A program made the position numbers and the translations under genes. From NCBI GenBank assembly GCA_009787835.1, contig WQSN01000017.1:1-48880 (forward strand): a stretch of DNA of 48,880 nucleotides. Reading direction: 5' to 3'. Origin of the DNA: Treponema sp. Lineage in GTDB: Bacteria; Spirochaetota; Spirochaetia; Treponematales; Breznakiellaceae. The notes under the pieces are model-generated. The model saw nothing but the letters and a program-made list of their open reading frames with translations. It had not been told where the DNA came from and made no database searches. Of this stretch, positions 42,021 through 48,880 are shown in pieces; within the stretch, counting starts at the first letter, position 1; the number at the start of each line of letters is the position of its first letter.

Positions 42021-42962
42021 ATGAAAAGTATTGAAAAAACTTTTGACTCTCCCCTGATTATTCCTCAAAGGGAAATTTCATACAGAAGAACAAATCTTCA
42101 AAATACCGTTTTTAACATAGTTATTTATTTTATAGCCGCGGTTTCGATTATTATTACTGTATATCCGGTTTACTTTGTCATAATCGCGTCTGTCAGCAAT
42201 CCTGCGGCGGTTGGAACAGGCCAGGTTTTGCTTCACCCTGTCGGTTTTACTCTGGACGGTTACAGAGCATTGCTTGAAAACCAAAGAATATGGATTGGTT
42301 ACCGTAACACGATTCTGTATGCGGCGGTCGGAACATTAATTCATCTTGCGATTAATATTCCTGCGGCTTACGCTCTGTCCAGAAAGGATATGCCCTTCTG
42401 TAAGTTTATTACCATCTTTTTCCTTGTTACCATGTTTTTCTCCGGCGGATTAATTCCCACCTTCCTCACAGTTCGTTCCTTTGGTTTATACAATACATTC
42501 TGGGTTTTGGTTCTGCCCTTTACCGTTTCTGTTTTTGAATTAATTGTTATAAGAACCTTCTTTATGACCAGTATACCGGCGGAATTGCGGGAAGCCGCAG
42601 ATATTGAAGGCTGCGGTAATCTGCGTTATTTCTTTACCATTGTACTGCCTCTGTCCAAGGCAATAATCGCCGTAATTACTCTTTGGCATATTGTGTATCA
42701 GTGGAATTCATATTTTACGGCTCTCATTTATTTACAGGATGCCTTTCTGTTTCCTTTACAATTAATTCTTCGTAGCATTCTTGTCAGCGCCGAAATGACA
42801 TCCGCGATGGGAACCGGAGAGGCAATGCTGATCGCTTTACGCAGAGCAGAGCTTATCCGTTATGCCGCGATTATAGTTTCAACCATACCTGTAATGTGTA
42901 TGTATCCATTTGTGCAAAAGTATTTCAACCAGGGAGTCCTTATCGGGGCTGTCAAAGGCTGA
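42021..42962 (+). CDS. Sugar ABC transporter permease, LplC type
   Basis: The 313-residue second permease (YtcP/LplC-like) has six membrane helices and EAA motif EAADIEGCGNLRYFFTIVLP. It begins 12 bases after the first permease, with ribosome site GGGGAAAG. Forms the membrane channel with the LplB-type partner. Confidence 0.93.
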   Translation: MKSIEKTFDSPLIIPQREISYRRTNLQNTVFNIVIYFIAAVSIIITVYPVYFVIIASVSNPAAVGTGQVLLHPVGFTLDGYRALLENQRIWIGYRNTILYAAVGTLIHLAINIPAAYALSRKDMPFCKFITIFFLVTMFFSGGLIPTFLTVRSFGLYNTFWVLVLPFTVSVFELIVIRTFFMTSIPAELREAADIEGCGNLRYFFTIVLPLSKAIIAVITLWHIVYQWNSYFTALIYLQDAFLFPLQLILRSILVSAEMTSAMGTGEAMLIALRRAELIRYAAIIVSTIPVMCMYPFVQKYFNQGVLIGAVKG

Positions 42963-43000
42963 TTACATGCAAATAAATTTTTTTTAGAAGGAGAGATTTG

Positions 43001-44620
43001 ATGTCAAAATCAAAAATCGTGGGAATCATTCTCACAACGGTAATTGCCTGCTCCGCATTCGCGTCCGGCAGGCCACAGGCGGCGCCAACTGGTTCTGCAT
43101 CAGGGTTCAACGCATCCGGTATGCCGATTTTTAACCAGCCGGTTGAACTGCATGTGCTGACAATGCGCTGGGGCGACATGGGAGACAGCTTTGTGCAGAA
43201 CGCGTGGCTCAGGGAACTTGAAAGACGGACTAATGTCAGAATTAGATGGCAAACAGTTTCCAACAATGGATGGGATGAGCAGAGATCTCTTCTCCTTGCG
43301 AGCGGCCGGCTCCCCGACATTATTCTGGGAAGTGAGACATTCAGGGATGTAGATATTATGAACAACCTTGAGTACTTCCGCCCGCTGGATACTCTTATCG
43401 ATCAGTACATGCCAAATTACAAAAGAGCATTAATTGAGTATCCGGCTTTCCGCCAGGTAACAACATATCCTGACGGGAGAATGTACTCTCTGGCGAACAA
43501 CCTGCCGAAAAGACCGGCGACACGCAACCACTGGATTCTTAACAAAACATGGCTTGATAAACTTGGACTCGCGATACCTAACACGCTTGATGAGTACACA
43601 AATGTCCTAAGACAGTTTAAGGCCCAGGACGCTAACGGAAACGGAAATACCAATGATGAATTCCCGCTTGCTTTCTACAATGACGGCAATCCCAGGGGCA
43701 GCGGTGTTGTCATGGACATATTCAACCCCTTCGGTATTACCGATATTTACGGTTCAGGTATGTCTATCGGCAAAGACGGAAGGCCTTTCCCGATTTACAC
43801 AAGCGAGAATTACAAAGCAGGCGTAAGATGGCTCAGAACTCTTTGGCAGGAAGGGCTTATCGATCCTGAGTCCTTTACACAGAACTGGAGTATGGTCACC
43901 GGAAAAAGAATGAATGCAGCAGCTCCTCTTGTTGGCGCGCATTTTGCGTGGACTCCCGACTCGGACTTTGGTCAGTGGAGCAGTCAATATGTAGCAATTC
44001 CACCGCTTGTTGGTCCTGACGGCGGACGTTATGTATCCGGGGATCCAGACGGTATCTTCGCTATCGCCAGAAACCAGGCTTTAATTACAACCTTCTGCCA
44101 GTACCCCGAAGCGGCAGCCCGCTGGCTTGATGAATTCTACACAAATGAAGCAAGCATCCAGAATTTCTGGGGAGCTATCGGAACTGTAATTCGCGCGAAT
44201 TCAAATGGCACATATTCATTAAATGATCCTCCCGCCGGAACAAGCGCCGACGCATGGTACTGGGATCAGAGTTTAAGAGACTTTGGTCCGAAATATGTTC
44301 AGGCTGGTTTCAATGACTTTATTATTCTTTCTCCGACAAGCGGCGACGGATTTAAATGGGAAATCTCAAGAGCATCAGATCCGTATGTTGTAAAACCGTT
44401 CCCACGCGTTATTTTCACACAAAGGGAAAGTGATGAAATAGAGTCTCTTTCCTATGATATTGACGTTTATATTGCACAGACCATGGTAAAATGGATTACA
44501 CAGGGCGGCATAGACGCTGAATGGGACGCGTATATCGCGCGGCTTAATCAAATGGGTTTCCAGCGGATTCTCCAGTTGAGGATGGACGCTTACAATCGTT
44601 ACACAAATCCAAGACGCTAA
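43001..44620 (+). CDS. Extracellular solute-binding lipoprotein, LplA type
   Basis: A 539-residue binding protein. Signal peptide with loose lipobox VIAC (Cys17), usual in spirochaetes. Body has typical family-1 features (LHVLTMRWGD, RLPDIILG, NGNGNTNDEFPL, WLRTLWQEGLIDPESF). Starts at ATG 43001 (AGAAGGAGAG before); TTG 42998 is a less likely start. Delivers oligosaccharide to the two permeases. Aromatic-rich segments suggest carbohydrate binding; exact sugar unknown. Confidence 0.92.
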   Translation: MSKSKIVGIILTTVIACSAFASGRPQAAPTGSASGFNASGMPIFNQPVELHVLTMRWGDMGDSFVQNAWLRELERRTNVRIRWQTVSNNGWDEQRSLLLASGRLPDIILGSETFRDVDIMNNLEYFRPLDTLIDQYMPNYKRALIEYPAFRQVTTYPDGRMYSLANNLPKRPATRNHWILNKTWLDKLGLAIPNTLDEYTNVLRQFKAQDANGNGNTNDEFPLAFYNDGNPRGSGVVMDIFNPFGITDIYGSGMSIGKDGRPFPIYTSENYKAGVRWLRTLWQEGLIDPESFTQNWSMVTGKRMNAAAPLVGAHFAWTPDSDFGQWSSQYVAIPPLVGPDGGRYVSGDPDGIFAIARNQALITTFCQYPEAAARWLDEFYTNEASIQNFWGAIGTVIRANSNGTYSLNDPPAGTSADAWYWDQSLRDFGPKYVQAGFNDFIILSPTSGDGFKWEISRASDPYVVKPFPRVIFTQRESDEIESLSYDIDVYIAQTMVKWITQGGIDAEWDAYIARLNQMGFQRILQLRMDAYNRYTNPRR

Positions 44621-44643
44621 TGTAAATTTTCAGGGGAGACTAT

Positions 44644-45939
44644 ATGGCTGGGAATACGGGAACTGATCTTCGCAATCTGGTAATTTATTCGGTATATGTC
44701 CGTAACCACAGCGAAGAAGGCACATTCAAAGGACTCGAACGCGATCTGGGCAGAATAAAAGAGCTGGGAACAGACATTATCTGGCTGCTTCCAATTCATC
44801 CTATCGGTAAGAAAAACCGGAAAGGAACTCTTGGAAGCCCTTACGCGAATGAGGACTACAGAACAGTAAACCCGGAATACGGCTCTTATGAAGACTTTGT
44901 CTCCCTTGTAAACGAAATCCACAAGCGGGGTATGAAATGCATCATTGATGTGGTGTACAATCATACCTCGCCTGACTCCTGGCTTGTGAAAAATCATCCC
45001 GAATGGTTTTTCCGCAAACCTGACGGCTCATTCGGAAACAGGACCGGTGCGTGGCTGGATGTTATTGATCTTGATTACAATCAGGCCGCTCTTTGGGATT
45101 ACCTGATAGAAACTTTAAAATACTGGGCAAAGCTGGTTGATGGATTCCGATGCGATGTCGCATCACTGATACCGCTGGATTTTTGGAAACGCGCGCGGGA
45201 AGAGGTATCATTAATTAATCCGAATTGTCTTTGGCTTGCCGAATCTGTTCATCCATCCTTTATTTTTTATAACCGTTCGCTTGGGTTTCCATGTCTTTCC
45301 GATTCAGAGGTTTTTAGCGCTTTTGATATTACTTATGATTATGATATTTATGATTGGTACACAGGTTATCTTGAAGGGAAAAATTCTCTTGCCGAATATG
45401 CTGACAGGATTAATAACCAGGAGATGGTATATCCCGCCAATTATGTAAAACTCCGCTGCCTGGAAAATCACGATCAAAGGCGCATAAAGTTCTATGTCCC
45501 CGATGAAAAGGCTTTATTTAACTGGACAGCTTTTTTATATTTTCAAAAGGGAACCGCCATGATCTACGCCGGGCAGGAAACACAAAACGATCACCATCCC
45601 AGCCTTTTTGAAAACGATAAAGTTAACTGGAACACAGGATGCGATATTTCCAAGTACATGGCGGCATTATATAAAATTAAAAAAGATTCTGTCTTTGCCG
45701 ATTCCCAGTACAGCGTCAAAGCGTTTTCTTCTGATATTATCGCGGCTGTTCACAAAACGCAAAAGCGCATGATGATCGGCGTATTCAGCCTTAAAGGCAG
45801 CACATCAGTTGTCTCCATTGAACAGGTAAAGGAAGGGAAATTTATTAACCTAATCGACGGCGCTTCATTCCGCATCGAGGAACATAAATTAAGCTGCCGC
45901 GGAGAGCCGGTAATTTTTGAAGCTCCGCTGGATCGCTGA
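44644..45939 (+). CDS. GH13 alpha-amylase-family enzyme, cytoplasmic
   Basis: The 431-residue enzyme has all GH13 signatures: IIDVVYNHTSPDS (region I), nucleophile Asp171 (GFRCDVAS), acid/base Glu200 (LAESVH), and Asp277 (LENHDQRR). No signal peptide, so it acts on imported alpha-glucans (maltooligosaccharides or related), matching its place at the end of the LacI-controlled uptake operon, 23 bases after the binding protein gene. Short C-terminal beta domain. Ribosome site AGGGGAG. Activity could be amylase, oligo-1,6-glucosidase or transferase. Confidence 0.93.
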   Translation: MAGNTGTDLRNLVIYSVYVRNHSEEGTFKGLERDLGRIKELGTDIIWLLPIHPIGKKNRKGTLGSPYANEDYRTVNPEYGSYEDFVSLVNEIHKRGMKCIIDVVYNHTSPDSWLVKNHPEWFFRKPDGSFGNRTGAWLDVIDLDYNQAALWDYLIETLKYWAKLVDGFRCDVASLIPLDFWKRAREEVSLINPNCLWLAESVHPSFIFYNRSLGFPCLSDSEVFSAFDITYDYDIYDWYTGYLEGKNSLAEYADRINNQEMVYPANYVKLRCLENHDQRRIKFYVPDEKALFNWTAFLYFQKGTAMIYAGQETQNDHHPSLFENDKVNWNTGCDISKYMAALYKIKKDSVFADSQYSVKAFSSDIIAAVHKTQKRMMIGVFSLKGSTSVVSIEQVKEGKFINLIDGASFRIEEHKLSCRGEPVIFEAPLDR

Positions 45940-46006
45940 TTTTTCCCATTTCCAATTTCTCATTGCTCATTTGTAATTGTAACTGCCGATAATTAATTCT
46001 ATAAAC

Positions 46007-47095
46007 ATGAAAAAACAGGCAGTAATTTCCAAAACAGGCAATCTTCAGAAGAAACGCACGCATTACGCGGGCGCAGCGCAAAATAAAAACAAGAAACAGG
46101 CTAAAACTGCGAAAACTCAGGATAAAAACGTAAAAAGAAAATCTTTTGACGTGTTTCATGCCATTTTTCTCACAGGCGTACTGGTTATTATATCCGTCTG
46201 CGTATCATTAGCTGTAATATTGATTCGTTCTGGTATGAATAGGGTGTCTGTCTCTGAATATGTATTACCTGGTGAAACTATAGACGCGCAAACCACTGGC
46301 GAACCGGCATTTGTTGAACCTGAACCCGCAAACTATATTACAGATCAGCCTTTACATACCGCTCCGTCCCCCGCAAGCGTTGTTTCAACTGCTGTACCTC
46401 AAAGAGTTACGGAACAGTTAATTGAAAATTCGGGAACGCTTGTATTTGTGATTGATGACGCCGGTAACAATCTGCGTGAACTGGAACCGTTTTTAAAAAT
46501 TCCGGTACCTTTGACAATCGCGGTGCTGCCTGGTCTGCCTTATTCAGCCGAAGCCGCCAGACGGATAAGAGCCGCCGGTAAGGAAGTTTTTCTGCATCAG
46601 CCGATGGAAGCTATTGGAGCGCAGAACCCCGGTCCAGGCGCGATTTATTCCGGCATGAGCGCAGAAGAAATTCGTTCGATACTGGAACGCAATGTCGCGG
46701 AAGTAGGACCTATCGCCGGTATTAATAATCATCAAGGGTCAAAAATAACCATGGACAGCGGCGCTGTTGAAACAATACTCGCTTTTTGCGCCGAGAATAA
46801 TTTACATTTTCTTGATTCCCGGACAACCGCCGAATCAATTGTTCCGGCTGTGGCGCAGAAAATGGGAATCCGAATAGCCGAAAGAAATGTGTTTATCGAC
46901 AATGAAAATGATAGAGATTCAATGCTTCATTATATTTCAACCGCTCTTGCAAGATCTAAAGAATACGGAAGCGCGGTTATGATTGGCCATGTTTGGTCGG
47001 GGGAGTTAGCGCCTCTTCTGGCGGAGCAAATCCCGCTTTATGTAAAAAAGGGTTATAATATAAAAACAGCTTCTGATATAATCGTGAAAAGATGA
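46007..47095 (+). CDS. Divergent polysaccharide deacetylase (YibQ-like), membrane-anchored
   Basis: The 362-residue protein has a very basic cytoplasmic N-terminus (1-45), one membrane helix (about 53-74), a Pro/Thr/Val-rich linker, and a deacetylase-like NodB-fold domain (about 140-360). Motifs: VFVIDDAGNN, PLTIAVLPG, FLHQPMEA, NNHQGS, FLDSRTT and IGHVWSG, as in the divergent polysaccharide deacetylase family. Likely acts on cell-wall glycan. It overlaps tsaD by 4 bases. Confidence 0.88.
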   Translation: MKKQAVISKTGNLQKKRTHYAGAAQNKNKKQAKTAKTQDKNVKRKSFDVFHAIFLTGVLVIISVCVSLAVILIRSGMNRVSVSEYVLPGETIDAQTTGEPAFVEPEPANYITDQPLHTAPSPASVVSTAVPQRVTEQLIENSGTLVFVIDDAGNNLRELEPFLKIPVPLTIAVLPGLPYSAEAARRIRAAGKEVFLHQPMEAIGAQNPGPGAIYSGMSAEEIRSILERNVAEVGPIAGINNHQGSKITMDSGAVETILAFCAENNLHFLDSRTTAESIVPAVAQKMGIRIAERNVFIDNENDRDSMLHYISTALARSKEYGSAVMIGHVWSGELAPLLAEQIPLYVKKGYNIKTASDIIVKR

Positions 47096-48141
47096 AAGTT
47101 CTTGGCATAGAAACATCCTGCGATGAATGCTCGGCATCTGTTGTGGAAGACGGAGAAAAAATAGTCTCAAATGTTATCGCCACCCAAATACCGTATCACG
47201 CGCCGTGGAATGGGGTAGTGCCGGAAATCGCCAGCCGTAAGCATACTGAATGGATCTACGCGGTAACAAAGGAAGCGCTTGATAAAGCGGAACTGGATGT
47301 AACGGATATTGACGCTGTCGCTGTTACCAACCGTCCCGGTTTGTTCGGCTCGCTTCTTGTCGGACTTTCATTTGCAAAAGCGTTCGCGTGGGCTCGTGAC
47401 ATCCCGTTTATCGCGGTGGATCACATGCTGGCGCATTTGTACGCTCCGCGTCTTTTGCCTGTTAATAAAGAGCAAATTACCAATATTAGCGATCAAAGAC
47501 CAGAGTATCCTTTTCTGGGGCTTTTGGTTTCCGGTGGGCATACGATTATCTGCAGAGCGGATAATTTTGACGATATTACAGTTCTGGGAACCACAATTGA
47601 CGACGCTGCTGGCGAAGCTTTTGACAAGGTGGCAAAGTTTTACAATTTCGGCTATCCCGGTGGAGCGGTAATCGATAAAATGGCGCGTAATGGCGACAGC
47701 GGCGCTTTTAATTTTCCAATGCCTTCGCTTCACAAGGGAGATCACCGCTATGATGTGTCTTACTCGGGGTTAAAAAACGCGGTAATTAACCAGATTGATT
47801 TATTCAAAAAGAAAAAAGGCGGGCATACAAACGAAGATATCGCAGCTTCATTCCAGAAGACAGCAGTGCAAATCCTTTTACGAGCTCTTTTTAACGCGGT
47901 GCAGGATACCGCTCTTACCGTAATAGTCGCAGGCGGCGGAGTCGCGGCAAACAGTTTCCTTAGATTCCGTCTTGCGGAACATGATAACCTTCGCTGTATT
48001 TTCCCTCCCCTTGACCTATGCGGCGACAATGCCGCCATGATTGCGGGTATTGGATACCAATATTTAATAAGGGGAGAGCGTTCTTCCCTTAATGTCACAG
48101 CTTCCGCGAGAGTTGGCGGATTTAAGAAGAAATACCCATGA
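47092..48141 (+). CDS. tsaD: tRNA threonylcarbamoyladenosine synthase subunit TsaD
   Basis: A 349-residue universal enzyme that transfers threonylcarbamoyl to A37 of ANN-decoding tRNAs, with TsaB and TsaE. Shows GIETSCDECSAS, metal ligands HMLAH, LLVSGGHT, GEAFDKVAK and AGGGVAANS. Full length (E. coli 337). ATG 47092 overlaps the upstream stop (ATGA), so the two genes are coupled. No TsaB or TsaE here. Confidence 0.97.
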   Translation: MKVLGIETSCDECSASVVEDGEKIVSNVIATQIPYHAPWNGVVPEIASRKHTEWIYAVTKEALDKAELDVTDIDAVAVTNRPGLFGSLLVGLSFAKAFAWARDIPFIAVDHMLAHLYAPRLLPVNKEQITNISDQRPEYPFLGLLVSGGHTIICRADNFDDITVLGTTIDDAAGEAFDKVAKFYNFGYPGGAVIDKMARNGDSGAFNFPMPSLHKGDHRYDVSYSGLKNAVINQIDLFKKKKGGHTNEDIAASFQKTAVQILLRALFNAVQDTALTVIVAGGGVAANSFLRFRLAEHDNLRCIFPPLDLCGDNAAMIAGIGYQYLIRGERSSLNVTASARVGGFKKKYP

Positions 48142-48230
48142 AAAAATGGATTAGATGTATAGTAATAATCTTTTATTTTTGGTAGATTTAGATTATGATT
48201 AAAATATGTACTAAATAAAGGTGGTAAAAA

Positions 48231-48880
48231 ATGAAGTTGAAATTCAGATTGAGTATTATGGTAATCGCCATACTGATTGTCGTTATTGCGACAATCTCGA
48301 TTATTCTGCTTAACAGTTCGTCTGAAATTGCAATTAAGCTGAACAGAGATGTAATTCATTTAATTGCAGACAAAGAGGCTGCGTTCTGGGAAGGCCGGCA
48401 AAATGCCCGTTTTACGATGCTTGGTACACTCGAAAATATACTTTCTCAGTACCAGAGATTCGCGGCAGAAGAACGGCGGGACCGTTTTGACGAAATGATA
48501 TTGGCAGTCATGGAAGCCAATCCTGAGTATTTGCAGATTTACACGGTTTGGAAACCTAATGCCCTTGACGGTCTGGACGCGCGGATGGTCGGCAGGACGG
48601 GTTCCGGTCCTGCTGGGCAGTACGCTATGAGTTATACAAGGGAAACCGGCACTGTGCAAGTAAGAGTAAATACAGATATAGACGCCACATATGCGTACCT
48701 GAACAGCCTTAATATCAACAACTTAAAAGACAGGGTAGAACCTCCCATACCGAGACAAATTCTAGGGAAAGAAGGGCATGTGGTCAGAATGATGAGACCT
48801 ATTGTTGATGATACTGCAAGGCAGATTGTAGGAGCTGTTGGATATCTTGTGAATATCGAGCAAATGCAGGATGTATTGGA
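48231..48880 (+). CDS. Methyl-accepting chemotaxis protein, 5' part
   Basis: Frame open to the window's end (216 full codons). N-terminal signal-anchor helix (MKLKFRLSIMVIAILIVVIA) is followed by a large extracytoplasmic sensor with double-Cache features (EANPEYLQIYTVWKPNALDG, VVRMMRPIVDDTARQIVGAVG). HAMP and signalling domains lie beyond the window. AAAGGTGG is the ribosome site. CheW at 2134 is a potential partner. Ligand unknown, small organic acids or amino acids are typical. Confidence 0.88.
   Translation, partial: MKLKFRLSIMVIAILIVVIATISIILLNSSSEIAIKLNRDVIHLIADKEAAFWEGRQNARFTMLGTLENILSQYQRFAAEERRDRFDEMILAVMEANPEYLQIYTVWKPNALDGLDARMVGRTGSGPAGQYAMSYTRETGTVQVRVNTDIDATYAYLNSLNINNLKDRVEPPIPRQILGKEGHVVRMMRPIVDDTARQIVGAVGYLVNIEQMQDVL

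Noticed and set aside
47760-48359. 199-codon minus-strand frame over the end of tsaD
   Set aside because: Overlaps tsaD and the start of the chemoreceptor gene, both well supported. No domain or ribosome site.

Overview
The window looks like chromosome of a host-associated spirochaete of the Treponema type, possibly an insect-gut or digestive-tract lineage. This is inference from gene content. It carries spirochaete-style lipoproteins with loose lipoboxes, CheW and a double-Cache chemoreceptor, a class III cyclase with an extracytoplasmic sensor, an RlpA-like envelope protein, and split class I fumarase subunits. It also has LplA/B/C-type sugar uptake and many glycan-degrading enzymes. The order cheW - degT-like - nadK - recN resembles what I remember of Treponema pallidum, but I could not check it.

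Layout: 1-152 is the 3' end of a 5S rRNA and its terminator. 277-2070 is an RlpA-like protein with DPBB and SPOR domains and a long (Arg-Glu-Ala/Ser)n repeat. 2134-10940 is a rightward run: cheW, a DegT-like protein lacking the PLP lysine, nadK, recN, a spirochaete hypothetical, and a heterodimeric ABC exporter. A leftward adenylate/guanylate cyclase follows (10947-12620), then a small conserved protein, a methyltransferase, an outer-membrane barrel protein and an S41-peptidase lipoprotein.

The stretch 16.1-22.6 kb looks accessory. Parts of it are clearly richer in A+T. It holds a membrane-anchored HExxH protein, an XRE repressor facing a CsgG-like/TPR/BspA-LRR lipoprotein across a promoter with two direct repeats, a small lipoprotein, two REP-like GTGTCAGTC elements, a decayed gene fragment and a VapBC pair.

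22.6-28.1 kb returns to housekeeping and carbon genes: GH3 glucosidase lipoprotein, glycerol kinase, an unusually long PRPP synthetase and a HAD phosphatase. A leftward zinc-ribbon protein with a histone-H1-like tail sits opposite an ECF transporter operon (EcfT, fused EcfA-EcfA, putative S component, amidohydrolase). A CadC-type regulator and a Cd/Zn/Pb-type P-ATPase follow.

35.2-39.7 kb is a leftward block argG-argH-fumarase alpha-fumarase beta. The fumarate released by ArgH is the substrate of the next two gene products. The block contains a G-quadruplex-like tract, and ArgG ends in an AT-hook-like tail. 39.9-45.9 kb is a LacI-controlled oligosaccharide uptake operon (two permeases, a binding protein, a cytoplasmic GH13 enzyme) with a good CG-centred operator. 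The window closes with a divergent polysaccharide deacetylase, tsaD and the 5' part of a methyl-accepting chemotaxis gene. I saw no tRNA, CRISPR array or intact insertion sequence.
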